A stretch of DNA of 64,000 nt from Frischella japonica (GTDB lineage Bacteria; Pseudomonadota; Gammaproteobacteria; Enterobacterales; Orbaceae): contig NZ_JABURY010000020.1 in NCBI RefSeq assembly GCF_014489845.1, positions 21,531 through 85,530 of the forward strand, given 5' to 3'. Within the stretch, counting starts at the first letter, position 1; each line of letters begins with the position of its first letter. Below are positions 1 through 10,435 of this stretch, one piece after another. The notes beneath the pieces were generated by a model. That model made no database searches, was not told the origin of the DNA, and worked only from the letters and a program-made list of their open reading frames with translations. The position numbers were made by a program, and so were the translations under genes.

Positions 1-1
1 C

Positions 2-226
2 ATCGATTGGTCTACATGGTCTCAAGCTAAAAAAACAATGTTATTGAATGAACTCGAAGCCGCTCAAGACGAGGCAAAGCAGGCTAAAAAAGAAAATAAG
101 AAAGATAAAGCTTGGGTCTTTTTTATTGGCGAACAAGATGAAGAAAACGATGATATTTTTTATCTAAAAGATCAAAGGCTGATTTGTTCTATTGTTGGTC
201 ATATTATTTATCCACTCAGAAAATAG
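2..226 (+). CDS. C-terminal part of an unidentified protein (cut by window edge)
   Basis: An open frame runs from the first bases of the window to a TAG at 224-226, so the gene starts upstream of the window. The 74 visible residues are very charged: a Lys/Glu/Ala-rich stretch likely to be a helix, then a hydrophobic segment containing AWVFFIGEQDEEND and ICSIVGHIIYPLRK. An internal ATG at 38 gives a 62-residue reading, but it has no good ribosome binding site and the frame is open before it. I do not recognise the family. Confidence 0.55.
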   Translation: MDWSTWSQAKKTMLLNELEAAQDEAKQAKKENKKDKAWVFFIGEQDEENDDIFYLKDQRLICSIVGHIIYPLRK

Positions 227-485
227 ATTTTCGGAGACATTAAGAAAAATCATAACAAAAAATAGTACAAAAAGAGAAGTTAACATTAGTTTTTCTTCAC
301 GTCTCTAACAATTCCAATCAGAACTACACTTTTGCCGATAAAACTTAGTTATTATGGTGATTTGTCATTAATAATATTTGGTCTAATTTTATTATTTTAT
401 TAGTTTGCCGCTTTTTTACCATCTAATAAGATGATGTTTGCAATATTATATAAAACAAAGAAAAAAGAAGATATCTAACTATATT

Positions 486-2015
486 TTATACATTACTAGA
501 ATGAGTGAAAAACAGCTGTTGTAATTTTTTACGGTCTATTTTTCCAACGCTTGTCATCGGTAGTTCGTCGATAAAAATGATTTTTTTTGGCATCTGATAA
601 CGGGCTATTTTTGATTTAAGCCAATCCTGTATTTTAGTTTCGGATTGTTCGGTATTAGGATTTAAAACAATAAAAGCGACCAATCTTTGCCCGAATTCTT
701 CATCCGGCACACTTATCACTGTTACATCATTAATTTCCGGATGAGTTGATAAGCAGTGTTCAAGTTCATATGGATAAACATTTTCACCACCTGAAACAAT
801 CATATCATCAACTCGACCTGCTAAAAAGTAATAACCGTCAGCATCTTGATAGACTAAATCTCCTGTTGAAACCCAATGGTTGCCTACAGTTGACCAAGCA
901 CATTTAATAAACAGCTCATGGTGTTTTTGTGATTCATTGTTTTGCTTCTGTAATTTAGTTGATAATCCTCTCAGCGGTTTACCAATGGTTTCTGGCTTGA
1001 TAGAGAGATCATCTGGCGAGGCAATCATGCAAATACCTGCTTCTGATGTGCCATACAAATTGAATAATATCTTTCCAAGCGTAGCAATGACTTGATCAAC
1101 TAATATTGCTGTAATTGGCGCTCCTCCAGTAATAATACATTTTAAACTAGTGAGTTGATGTTTAGAGCATTTCAACATCCTATTTAACATTAAAGGAACA
1201 AGTGTGACCACCTCTATTTGGTTACTAGCAATTAACCCACATGCTTTTTGACTATCAAATTTTTTTGTTAAAAACATTGTTGCACCTAATAACACAGCTA
1301 TACATAAACTTGCCATGCCATACCCATGATAAATAGGCGTTGCAATATAGATTTTTTGATAACGGAAAAGATTTAGTTTCACCAGTAGTTGACAAAATGG
1401 GTTAATAAAATTTTGTGCCTTACTATCGCGTTCTGCTAATTTAAAACGTCCTGTTGTGCCACTCGTTAACACTGTAATTTTTGAGAAGTGGGTCGTTTTA
1501 ATTTTTACATCAATTGTCGAGGTAGAAGCTAATAGAGAGTGAATTGACATGAGGCTTTCATGATAAATGGGTAAACTTTTTACATTTGATAAACACGCTA
1601 TTTCTGGATCATGAATTATCCAGTCAAAACCGACATTTTCGTGAATGGACTTAAGTTGATTTGTCGACAGTTCAGTATTGATAAGATAAACATCAACGCC
1701 TAATCTTGTCATAGCAAATAAAGTGTGAACTAAGAGTAGGTGGTTGTGCGCTATAATAGCGACTTTTTGATGACGCTTTATTTTAAAATTAATCGCTAAT
1801 TGTTTGGCAAGGTGCTGAGATTGATTAAAAAGGGTACGATAATCAGTGCCAGTGCCGTTCTCATCGATAGCAATTTGGTTAGGAGAAAGTTTTTGACGAA
1901 CATAAAGCAACGCCATTAAATTGATACCAACAATATGAATGCTATTTAATAAGTGCCAAATGCCTAATAAAGTTAATAATTTCTTTTTATACAGCGCTTT
2001 AATAAGTTTTATCAT
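486..2015 (-). CDS. AMP-dependent acyl-CoA synthetase/ligase family protein
   Basis: A 509-residue class I adenylate-forming enzyme, which activates a carboxylic acid as acyl-AMP and usually passes it to CoA or a carrier thiol. Core motifs are visible in order: the P-loop-like TSGTTGRFK near residue 185, LYGTSEAG (A5) near 318, STGDL (A7) near 383, GRVDDMIVSGGENVYPYE (A8 hinge) near 400, and GKIDRK with the catalytic C-terminal lysine near the end. A hydrophobic stretch near the N-terminus (LLTLLGIWHLLNSIHIVG) precedes the domain. The start overlaps the stop of the upstream dehydrogenase gene by 4 nt (ATGA), which implies translational coupling. Substrate cannot be read from sequence; a fatty or aryl acid is possible. 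Confidence 0.85.
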   Translation of the reverse strand: MIKLIKALYKKKLLTLLGIWHLLNSIHIVGINLMALLYVRQKLSPNQIAIDENGTGTDYRTLFNQSQHLAKQLAINFKIKRHQKVAIIAHNHLLLVHTLFAMTRLGVDVYLINTELSTNQLKSIHENVGFDWIIHDPEIACLSNVKSLPIYHESLMSIHSLLASTSTIDVKIKTTHFSKITVLTSGTTGRFKLAERDSKAQNFINPFCQLLVKLNLFRYQKIYIATPIYHGYGMASLCIAVLLGATMFLTKKFDSQKACGLIASNQIEVVTLVPLMLNRMLKCSKHQLTSLKCIITGGAPITAILVDQVIATLGKILFNLYGTSEAGICMIASPDDLSIKPETIGKPLRGLSTKLQKQNNESQKHHELFIKCAWSTVGNHWVSTGDLVYQDADGYYFLAGRVDDMIVSGGENVYPYELEHCLSTHPEINDVTVISVPDEEFGQRLVAFIVLNPNTEQSETKIQDWLKSKIARYQMPKKIIFIDELPMTSVGKIDRKKLQQLFFTHSSNV

Positions 2016-2896
2016 AGCTTTTTCTTCAAAAAATAACGGTTCAATTTAACCCAAATATTATTAAAAAATAATGAGGCAAGTTGAACTATAATGGTCCACC
2101 ATGGTTTATATTGATGTTTTTTTGTTTGTAATAAACGGCAAATTATGGCTGCAGCTTCATCAGCTTGCAAGGCAGGAAATCTCTTATATATCTTAGTAGG
2201 TTCAATCATTCGTGTTTTAACAAGAGGTAAATAAGCTGTTGAAACCTTGATTTTCTGATTTTCCAATTCTGGCCTTGCACAGTTTAACCATTGGTCAAAG
2301 GCCGTTTTTGAGGCTTGATAAGCAGCCCAATTAGCCGTTGGGGCTAAAAGTACGTTTATGGCGGAAACATTAATAATTTGCCCTTGATTACGCTGTAAAT
2401 GGGGAATTAACGCCAAGCAGAGTTTGACCGGTGCATAATAATTTAACTTCATCGTTCTATCAAAATCATGCATACGTGATAATGATTGCAGTATTGGTCG
2501 ACAAATTGATTTGCCAGCATTATTGATTAAGATATCAACAGAGTATCGCTGTAAATTAGTCATTAAATTATCCAATTGTTCCGATTCGCGCAAATCAACC
2601 GAAAATATATCAATCTTAGCTTTTTTGTGAGCTAATGACTGCTGTATATTTATTAATTTATCATGTGTTCTAGCAACTAAAATAAGATGGCATTGAATAT
2701 TGGCTAAAAGATTAACCAGACTTTCACCAATTCCATAGCTAGTGCCGGTAATGACAATCACTTTATTTTCTAATTGCCGATTTAATTTTGAATAATTAGG
2801 CTTAACGATTGGAAAGAGTACACAATTGAGAAGATTTGAGGAGTTGAACATTTTTGTACTGCCGGTAAACAATTGCGCATAGTATAAGGTAAACAT
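2012..2896 (-). CDS. Short-chain dehydrogenase/reductase family protein
   Basis: A classical-type SDR of 294 residues, an NAD(P)-dependent oxidoreductase. The cofactor-binding TGTSYGIG lies near residue 50, the NNAG motif near 126, the catalytic Ser in NVSAINVLL and the YQASK Tyr/Lys pair near 178. An N-terminal extension of about 45 residues precedes the Rossmann fold. The C-terminal part is hydrophobic (WWTIIVQLASLFFNNIWV), suggesting membrane association. It is the first gene of a two-gene leftward operon with the acyl-CoA-synthetase-like gene, so the two probably act on one acid/aldehyde/alcohol substrate; this is inference. An alternative start at 2851 would remove 15 residues, and neither start has a strong ribosome binding site. 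Confidence 0.85.
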   Translation of the reverse strand: MFTLYYAQLFTGSTKMFNSSNLLNCVLFPIVKPNYSKLNRQLENKVIVITGTSYGIGESLVNLLANIQCHLILVARTHDKLINIQQSLAHKKAKIDIFSVDLRESEQLDNLMTNLQRYSVDILINNAGKSICRPILQSLSRMHDFDRTMKLNYYAPVKLCLALIPHLQRNQGQIINVSAINVLLAPTANWAAYQASKTAFDQWLNCARPELENQKIKVSTAYLPLVKTRMIEPTKIYKRFPALQADEAAAIICRLLQTKKHQYKPWWTIIVQLASLFFNNIWVKLNRYFLKKKL

Positions 2897-3747
2897 TCAA
2901 TCAGTCAACAAGTTAATGTTTTTTAAAATAAGTTGATTTTAAAGTTTATATCTAAATAAAAAACAGCCCTTCCTTAAGAAACTTGAAATTATTGTATTGA
3001 TCTCTAATTGTCAGTATTTCAAGCTTGTTTCTTACTAGCTTGCTTGTCTCCTATTTAATGAAAAAAGAAACCCTAATTTTATTGTTAGAAATAAATGAAT
3101 TTTTTAATAAGGTATTAAATTTATAAAAAGATAATATTTTTGGGTATAACCGTGCTGAAAAAATCCCTAACACTGATAGGTTTTTGATATCTATATTCGA
3201 TACCACCAACTATACCTATCAAGTTAAGGATATTACCGCATATACATTCTAGCTTCTAAAAGTCCTGCCAAATTACTATTATATCAAAACTTAGAAAATG
3301 CGCTTCTATTATGTATTTGAACACCAATTCCCAAAAACACCAGCGAAAGCTAGTTTTTTGTATCTAAATTTTCTTATTATAATTTTTTCATCTTGTTTGA
3401 CTAGTCAACAAAATTCATTAGAAATCAAACTTCAAAATTATTATAATCCAGCTCATGATTTAAAAACGTGATAGGTAAAATTGATCTGAATCACAGATCC
3501 ACACATCTCTTGAACAGAAACTTGGTCTATTAAAATGTATTTATAATTTTAAAAATCGTGAATTGACCGAGTTATAAAGTAAACTCACCAAAAAAAGGAG
3601 ATTATTAATAATCTCCTTGTTCATTTTTTAGGATGCAATATTATAACAATTAGCCCCAAAAATTAGTGAGTTACTGAGGTTAATTTTTACAATATAAAAA
3701 AAGCATTTTAGTCATTTTAATAAAAAACACATATGTTTATTTCTAAA
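2897..3747. other. Gene-poor intergenic region (about 850 bp)
   Basis: No complete gene was found. The stretch is AT-rich. Around 3139-3251 a plus-strand frame stays open for about 37 codons (reading NRAEKIPNTDRFLISIFDTT before a stop), which may be a worn gene fragment, but nothing in it is recognisable. A 12-bp palindrome TTGACTAGTCAA lies at 3397-3408. The right part holds the hairpin terminator at 3597-3616. Confidence 0.5.
3597..3616 (-). terminator. Perfect 20-bp palindromic terminator hairpin
   Basis: GGAGATTATTAATAATCTCC is a perfect palindrome. On the minus strand it is followed by a run of seven T residues (AAAAAAA at 3590-3596 on the plus strand), and on the plus strand by a TTGTTCATTTTTTA stretch. 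It probably ends transcription of the leftward gene at 3748-4245, 130 bp upstream of it, and may act in both directions. Confidence 0.7.
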
Positions 3748-4245
3748 CTATCTAAGACTTTGCTCATAGATATTTATATCGCTAATAACCTTTTTTTGCG
3801 TATCTTTATCCCAAGTTTTAAGTATTGTTATGAGAGCTTTACTTTGCTCTATTTCTCCATCTTGATTTTCACTTAATATATAGACTTTGGCGGTCGTCTT
3901 AATTCGTTTTTGATAACGATCTAAAAATAGACATAGTTTTTCTTTTAATTCTTTATCTTGTTCTTTTGATGGAGTAATTTTCCATTTTTTTAATATTGCG
4001 TCTGTTTGTCTACCATCTAACTTATTTTGATTTTTATTTTCATATTCCTCTAAAGACATTTCTTGATAACCTATAAACTTACTTGGTGCAAATATCCAAT
4101 TTCCTAATTCATCCTTATGGGCAAACCAATTTGTAAATTGACCTAAAGCATTAACTAGATCATTTTTTCCATTTTTTTTATTTAATTCAATTTGAAATTT
4201 CTTTATATTTTCGATAACTTGGTTAATATTAGTAGTTAATAACAT
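3748..4245 (-). CDS. Hypothetical protein, 165 residues
   Basis: A single-gene unit with a strong ribosome binding site (AAAGGAGA, 7 nt before the ATG on the minus strand) and a clear downstream hairpin, so it is likely a real, expressed gene. The protein is soluble and charged. Its most distinctive part, residues 36-62, reads FTNWFAHKDELGNWIFAPSK followed by FIGYQ, and is followed by LDGRQTDAILKKW. Similar W-x-F-x-PSKF-x-GY segments occur, as I recall, in proteins linked to restriction nucleases, but I could not verify that and assign no function. It has no operon partner. Confidence 0.6.
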   Translation of the reverse strand: MLLTTNINQVIENIKKFQIELNKKNGKNDLVNALGQFTNWFAHKDELGNWIFAPSKFIGYQEMSLEEYENKNQNKLDGRQTDAILKKWKITPSKEQDKELKEKLCLFLDRYQKRIKTTAKVYILSENQDGEIEQSKALITILKTWDKDTQKKVISDINIYEQSLR

Positions 4246-5712
4246 TTTATATCTCCTTTGTTTAATAATTTAACTCATTCGATTCATGAATCGGATGCAT
4301 TGTATGAAATGAATGTTATTAGGTCAAGTTTTAATTTAAGAATATTTAATTTAATTCTGAGAGATATTTGATAAATTAAAAAAATCAAATCATTAAAGAT
4401 AAGAACACAGATACATTTCCCTATCTCAAATTTGCTAACTCAACACCTCTAATACTTAAGCGGTATCTTAGATTCCATGTTCGATCGACACCAATCAGCA
4501 AATTTTATGACCTGCTTTTAGCCGTTTTTTATGTCTAAAGTCTTTTCTGATAACCCTTGCTTTTTTAATGCCCAACCAAGTTCCAACGCAATTTATCTAA
4601 ATAAAGCTAAAAAGTAAGTATAGTCAGGTAACTAATGGTTTTAGCTACCTTCAGTAAACAGATTAAAATTTTTGTAAGCAATCCCACAAAATAATATAAT
4701 ATTGTTTACATGGTTTAATTTATATCAAAACTGCAACAAAAAATGACTGATATCATCATTTAGAAAAGGATAAACAACTTCTCCCCCCTAGTTGTAACAA
4801 TGAGATTGCACTTTATTCATAACATCATTCCGTTTTTGATATGGGTATATAATGGGCTTGATAATAGCTTAAACATCAAAGTATTAAGTGGCGTAAATGC
4901 CAATCAAATAGCAGAAAATTATTTCTGCAATTTTGCAAGCAAAATAAAGAAGGAACAACAAAAAACTCATACACCAGAACATTTATCTGTTGTTATTCGT
5001 TATCTTACTAACCCCCTGATTTTAAAAAAAGGGATTAACAAAACCGCAATGTTTAAGCGACGAAGATTTCAGTCCAGAATTTGAGAGAGACAAGAAAAAA
5101 ATATCCAAAAAAATAACAAAAATGATTAAAAATTAGCTTTAAATTTAGAGATGATAGTAAAATTTATCAAGACCAGCCTCTAATATTAATTATTTTTGTT
5201 GATTAGGATTCAATTATTTGCCTTTGTTTCCTTGGTTTTTATCATAAGTTTATTTGTTTATTGTGTCCCTTTATTTTTGTTTTTCATATCTGCTGGATGA
5301 TTTGCTTTTTTATTCATCTTTATACTTCTTTCTGATTATTTTTTAATTAATAAAACTTGATATATTTTCTATGATATCAGAATAACTATAACATCATATT
5401 AAGGGACTTTAGGAACAAATAAGAGTTATACCAATTAAATTTTTTCAAAAAATCTAAATAAGACATCAAATATAAAGCGAAATTGATTATCTTAATTTAA
5501 ATACCGTCTTCTCACTATTTTTTACAGCAGGAAATTGCTAGTAAGAAATAAAATTTATTCTGATTTTTAAAAAGGTTATTTATCTTTTTTATTTATGTTT
5601 CATGTTTCTTAGATAATTCCATCTTTAATAAAATTGTAAATCGATTTATTTATTTATCATTGTGCATTAAAATGGCGAATTACTATCCAGAATAACATAT
5701 GAGAAAGTGATA
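4246..5712. other. Long AT-rich region without a convincing gene
   Basis: About 1.45 kb. A 94-codon open frame at 4800-5084 lacks a ribosome binding site and resembles no family. A minus-strand stretch near 4500-4620 reads as a basic peptide (VGTWLGIKKARVIRKDFRHK) before a stop and may be a decayed gene. Neither is supported as a gene. The last 60 bp hold the promoter and ribosome binding site of the DUF2339 gene. The size and the fragments fit a decay region. Confidence 0.5.
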
Positions 5713-8505
5713 ATGGGATATGATATTGATATACTCAGTATAATATTAAGTTTGATTGCTATAATAATGGCTTGTAATGTATTCACCAACTTATCTTACT
5801 TAAAAAAGCAAATTAACCAGATACAAACGCAATTAACCGAGTTAAATAAGAAAATTTACCCATCTGAGATAAGTGAAAAAAAAGAGATTACGGATACAGC
5901 GGAAATAGCAAATACGGCGATTCCTGAACCGAAAATTAGCAGTGAATCAATAGTCCACACACCGATAGAATTAGAAAATAACTCGCTTCAAACCAATACT
6001 GACAATCAGCCAATCATTGGAAAAACACCATCGTTGTCATTAAAAGAATCTGAAATCATTATCTCATTAAATGATGAAATCCCCCCTAAACAGCAATCTA
6101 TGCATCAACAGGGTTTTAATTCCCAAGAAAAACAATATCTTGATTTTATTAACTATTTTATTACATGGCTGTTTAAAGGTAATGTTGTAGCCAAAGTCGC
6201 CATTATCATATTGTTTTTCGGTCTATCTTATCTGTTTAAATATAGTATTGATCATGGATTATTATCACCAGAGATTCGTATATTAGGCGCTTTCGTTTTA
6301 GGAATTGTACTATTAACTTTTGGATGGCGTTTACGTCAAAAGAAACAACCTTACGCATTAATATTACAAGGTGGTGCCATTGGCGATTTATATCTAACCA
6401 TATACGCTGCTTTCAAACTTTATCAACTCATTCCTTCAACATTCGCCTATATTTTACTGCTCGTCATATGTGGAACGAGTGTTTTATTTGCGGTATTACA
6501 ACGTGCAATCAGTTTAGCTATTTTGGCTAGCGTTGGTGGCTATCTTGCACCCATTTTATTATCCACAAATTCCGGTAACCATATAGCCCTATTTAGTTAT
6601 TATTTAATGATTTCTAGTAGCTTTCTCATCATCGCCCACTGGCAATCATGGCGAATACTAAATTTAATCGGTTTTGCCTTTACCTATATAGTATCTTTAA
6701 TATGGGGTTATAATAACTTTCGTCCAGAATTTTATGCCGAATGTCAGTTTTTTATTTTAGCTAATATGTTGATCTATGGTGTTTTAGCTGTGTTGCTGTC
6801 TGTTCGCTATGCAAATAAAGAATCCAATCAAAACATTATCGATTTAATCTTACTGATAGGTACACCGCTACTAGCTTTCTTATTACAATATGCCATTACT
6901 AAACAATGGGAATTTGGTCCAGCATTTTCTGCGCTTGGGTTTGGGTTATTTTATCTTACTGGCTCTTACATTATATTACGCCGTTATCCACTATTTACCA
7001 AAACAGTATCCTTATACGGGCTAGCAATTGGTCTTTCATTTAGCAATCTGACCGTTGCACTGGCATTTGATCCTCAATGGATAGCTTTGATTTGGTTATT
7101 TGAAGGTTCTGCATTAAGTTGGGCTATGCTTACACAAAAACAGCCCCGTTTAGCGTGGTGTGGCGCCTTAATTACATTGTTAGGTTTCTTTTCCGGAAAT
7201 ATATACCTTTCTTCTTATTTAGAGAACAGCCCCTATATTATCGCTTTTGGGTGTATAAGCATCTATATGCTGTTTAATGCATGTTTATGGCATTATTATC
7301 AACCGTTAGACTTTTCAACCAAGATAATAAAATTATTATTTATAACCCTTGCCGGCATTACGTGGATTATCTGGATTGTGAGCAGTATTATGAGAATAAA
7401 CGAAATAACCGCAAAACTGCAAGCGATTACTTTATGTTTTATGATTTCGACATGGTTATGGTATATCATCGGTCAGAAAATTAACTGGCGTATTCTCAAT
7501 AATGCGGTTATCATCCTTTGGCCTATTCTCTTCATTTCACGCCTAACAATCATTCGTTTTATTTTCGATGACACGGTATTAAACAGCAGTCTTTGGTATT
7601 TATTCTGGCCAATCGCCTTCTTAAATGCATATTTTTATTTATATCTTTCAGTAAAACGCCATATTGCATTGCCAAAATGGCTTTTATTGGCATTACATAT
7701 CAGTCTATTTTGGATAACGTTGGATTGGTTATTCGATGGAATAGAATTATTGTTTATTTTATTGCCAATGGGATTAGCAACGGTTGAGTTTAGCGTATTA
7801 CTGGCAACCAATAGTAGTATTGTTTTATTATTCTACATGTTAGTTAAACGACGTATTATTACAACACCGTATCTTGCTAAAACCTATTGGTTAATTGGTT
7901 TAACTCCGATAATTCTATATTTAGTCTATCAGTTATTAATCGGTATATTTATGAACGGAAAAATTAATAATTGGTACTATATACCATTTATTAATCCACT
8001 GGAGATAAGCGCAATATTTGCCTTAATGATGCTCGGTGTCTGGTTAAAATTAGCTGAAAACCATTTGCGAATAAATAGCCAATCAACCAACATGGCGAAC
8101 TTAAGTGCATCATTACCAAATATCATTTTAATATTATTAACTTTGCTCACTTTTTTATGGGCAAATAGTCTGGCATTAAGGTGCTTAAGTCAGTGGTTCA
8201 ATATTGATTGGTCATTTTATTTTTTATGGCATTCAAATATTGTTCAAGCAACATTGTCATTGATTTGGACATTAATTGCCGTCGCATTAGTAACTACTGG
8301 CCACCGTTATTCAAACCGGAAACTATGGTACACCGGTGTCTTCATCCAATTAATTGTGGTGATTAAATTAATATTTGTAGATAGTGTTGAACTCGATGGA
8401 TTGTTACGTGCATTTGCTTTTATTGGCGTGGCGTTATTAATGTTATTAATAGGTTATTTGGCTCCGGTGCCTCCAAAAATAAAACAGCTATCTAATGAGG
8501 AATAA
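5713..8505 (+). CDS. DUF2339 family polytopic membrane protein
   Basis: About 930 residues. A short N-terminal membrane segment (ILSLIAIIMACNVF) is followed by a coiled coil and a polar linker to about residue 140. Then come well over 20 hydrophobic segments to the C-terminus, the layout typical of DUF2339 proteins. The glycine-rich GLSYLFKYSIDHGLLSPEIR region after the first long helix is characteristic. Function of the family is unknown; an envelope role is usually presumed. I chose the ATG at 5713 because AGAAAG sits at a proper distance; a GTG at 5707 is in frame but too close to any such site. It is followed by the DUF3999 gene after 7 bp, forming a two-gene operon seen in many gammaproteobacteria. 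Confidence 0.88.
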   Translation: MGYDIDILSIILSLIAIIMACNVFTNLSYLKKQINQIQTQLTELNKKIYPSEISEKKEITDTAEIANTAIPEPKISSESIVHTPIELENNSLQTNTDNQPIIGKTPSLSLKESEIIISLNDEIPPKQQSMHQQGFNSQEKQYLDFINYFITWLFKGNVVAKVAIIILFFGLSYLFKYSIDHGLLSPEIRILGAFVLGIVLLTFGWRLRQKKQPYALILQGGAIGDLYLTIYAAFKLYQLIPSTFAYILLLVICGTSVLFAVLQRAISLAILASVGGYLAPILLSTNSGNHIALFSYYLMISSSFLIIAHWQSWRILNLIGFAFTYIVSLIWGYNNFRPEFYAECQFFILANMLIYGVLAVLLSVRYANKESNQNIIDLILLIGTPLLAFLLQYAITKQWEFGPAFSALGFGLFYLTGSYIILRRYPLFTKTVSLYGLAIGLSFSNLTVALAFDPQWIALIWLFEGSALSWAMLTQKQPRLAWCGALITLLGFFSGNIYLSSYLENSPYIIAFGCISIYMLFNACLWHYYQPLDFSTKIIKLLFITLAGITWIIWIVSSIMRINEITAKLQAITLCFMISTWLWYIIGQKINWRILNNAVIILWPILFISRLTIIRFIFDDTVLNSSLWYLFWPIAFLNAYFYLYLSVKRHIALPKWLLLALHISLFWITLDWLFDGIELLFILLPMGLATVEFSVLLATNSSIVLLFYMLVKRRIITTPYLAKTYWLIGLTPIILYLVYQLLIGIFMNGKINNWYYIPFINPLEISAIFALMMLGVWLKLAENHLRINSQSTNMANLSASLPNIILILLTLLTFLWANSLALRCLSQWFNIDWSFYFLWHSNIVQATLSLIWTLIAVALVTTGHRYSNRKLWYTGVFIQLIVVIKLIFVDSVELDGLLRAFAFIGVALLMLLIGYLAPVPPKIKQLSNEE

Positions 8506-8512
8506 ATAAATT

Positions 8513-9907
8513 ATGAAAAAACGATTAATGTATGCATTACTATTGTTTAGTGGATTAACTCAAGCTGAAGATACGCTAGATAATTATCTCTTTGGTGCCA
8601 TAATTGAAACCGCCAATGAGACAAGCATGTATAGTCGTATTGATATCCCTGAAGATATGTATATTCACACATCATCTACACATTTAGATGATGTGCGAAT
8701 ATTTAACAACAAAAAGCAACCGGTTCCTTTCGCGTTAGCCAATCAGTACGAACAAAAAGAAAGCATCCAAACGTTTCCTGTGATCATTTACGCTCTGGAC
8801 CAACAACCCAAAAAACCCCAAAATAGCTCGCAAGATTCATTAGATGTTGATCAATATCATGTTAATATTAATAGCAAAGATATTCAGATTAATGTTGATA
8901 AAAAGAAGGGTAAAAATATATTCACAGCCAATTATTTATTGCAAATTCCAGATAACATTAAATTAGAGTCTGGCGCTATCCGTCAACTAACGCTTGATTT
9001 TGATGATAACGAAAATCCTAATTGGCAAGCGAAAGCAAAATTGCTTTACAGTTATGATTTAAACAATTGGCAAATAGCTAGTAGTAACATCCCTTTAATG
9101 TCATTAACTGACCAGAATAATCATCAATCCCTCAAAGTACACACGATTGATATCCCCGCACAAAGTAACGACCAGATACGTTATTGGCTTATTACTTTAA
9201 CTTCAGATCAGTATATAATTCCGACAATTAAACAGATTGAATTTACATCGAAAATCAGAATTCCTCAACAAGTTCAATATCCGCTTAAGTTCGATTTAAT
9301 TGCATCCGATCATGAAGAAGCTATTTATCAACTGCCTTCACCACAGCCGGTAAATGAAATTACTATTGAATTACAAAGTTCGCGTACCATTTTACCGCTC
9401 AGCATCTTTTATAAAGCTACCGATAGTGATAAAGATAAATCGTGGCATAAACTTAATGACTATATAATCCGTCGTAATGGTGATCAAGATGAACCACAAA
9501 AAATCATCTTACACGATGCGAATATAACAATGAAACAATTAAAAATAAAAGCTATCAATGCTAGTTTTACGACTGCACCTAACATTATCGCTTATCGTAA
9601 TCGTATCAATCTAATCTTCAATAGTGGTGACAATGGACCATTTACTTTAGCTTGGGGCTCAACACAAGCAACCCGTGTAGCATTACCACAACATGTATTA
9701 ATTCCTGAAACACAATCAATAGCAGATTTACCAGAAGCACATATTGGTAAAATCTTCAAACTTGCTGGTAAAACTGACATAGAATCACAAAACAGTAAAA
9801 GTACTATGCTTAATTGGGTAATTTGGCTGTGTTTAATTGCCGGTGCTGCTTTTTTAGTTATATTAGGATTTAAACTATTTACCGAAATCAAAAAGTCACC
9901 GCAATAA
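8513..9907 (+). CDS. DUF3999 family exported protein
   Basis: A 464-residue protein with an N-terminal signal peptide (MKKRLMYALLLFSGLTQA, cleavage probably after TQA), a large beta-rich periplasmic part, and one C-terminal membrane helix (WVIWLCLIAGAAFLVILGF) with a short basic cytoplasmic tail. This layout and its place directly after the DUF2339 gene identify it as DUF3999. The two proteins probably form an inner-membrane complex facing the periplasm; the biochemical role is unknown. A hairpin follows the stop codon. Confidence 0.85.
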   Translation: MKKRLMYALLLFSGLTQAEDTLDNYLFGAIIETANETSMYSRIDIPEDMYIHTSSTHLDDVRIFNNKKQPVPFALANQYEQKESIQTFPVIIYALDQQPKKPQNSSQDSLDVDQYHVNINSKDIQINVDKKKGKNIFTANYLLQIPDNIKLESGAIRQLTLDFDDNENPNWQAKAKLLYSYDLNNWQIASSNIPLMSLTDQNNHQSLKVHTIDIPAQSNDQIRYWLITLTSDQYIIPTIKQIEFTSKIRIPQQVQYPLKFDLIASDHEEAIYQLPSPQPVNEITIELQSSRTILPLSIFYKATDSDKDKSWHKLNDYIIRRNGDQDEPQKIILHDANITMKQLKIKAINASFTTAPNIIAYRNRINLIFNSGDNGPFTLAWGSTQATRVALPQHVLIPETQSIADLPEAHIGKIFKLAGKTDIESQNSKSTMLNWVIWLCLIAGAAFLVILGFKLFTEIKKSPQ

Positions 9908-9921
9908 TTCGCCACAACTGT

Positions 9922-9957
9922 AATCACATTTATCGAGATTAATTGATGAATGTGATT
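9922..9957 (+). terminator. Hairpin terminator after the DUF2339/DUF3999 operon
   Basis: AATCACATT (9922-9930) pairs with AATGTGATT (9949-9957), and three further pairs (ATC/GAT) can form after one mismatch. A T-rich stretch (CTTTCTTTTA) follows. It lies 15 bp after the DUF3999 stop. Confidence 0.6.
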
Positions 9958-10435
9958 CACCTTTCTTTTACTATTATCACGAGAACGAATAGTATATTTG
10001 GCAATATCATATTTATTCAGCGTATTTACATGTTGATGTTGATAAACTACACGATCACTAAAACACTTAGTCGTTAATATTTCGCATATAATGATAGATT
10101 TTCATTTAACTCTGATGCTATTTAAATAATTTATTAGAATAAACAATTAATTATAGATAATTGTCTTTATCATACTCACCTAAGTAATCAAAATATTAAC
10201 TGTTTTTGCGAACTTACTAATAGGCTGTTTTTTCTATTTTTATATTAAAGATAAGTTGTTAAGTGCTAGGTTAACTGCTGGGCGTCGGTTTGCAACACTC
10301 ATTCTTATCCATATTGCTTAAAAAATTCGTAGAGATTATTTTGTGCGTCAAAAAATAAAAATAGCTATAAAATTAGACAAAATTTGCGATAATAAAAAAG
10401 AGAAAGGGATATAACGTCAATGGAGATAGTGCTTA
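9958..10435. other. Intergenic region upstream of hsdR
   Basis: About 480 bp with no supported gene. It must carry the promoter of the type I restriction operon. The hsdR start has GGAG at 10422-10425, ten bases upstream of its ATG. I could not single out promoter hexamers with confidence in such AT-rich DNA. Confidence 0.45.

Noticed and set aside
4800..5084. Plus-strand open frame of 94 codons
   Set aside because: No ribosome binding site, no family resemblance, ends in a basic low-complexity tail; fits chance in AT-rich DNA.
9592..9960. Minus-strand open frame of 122 codons opposite the DUF3999 gene
   Set aside because: It is antisense to a well-supported coding frame and has no recognisable features.
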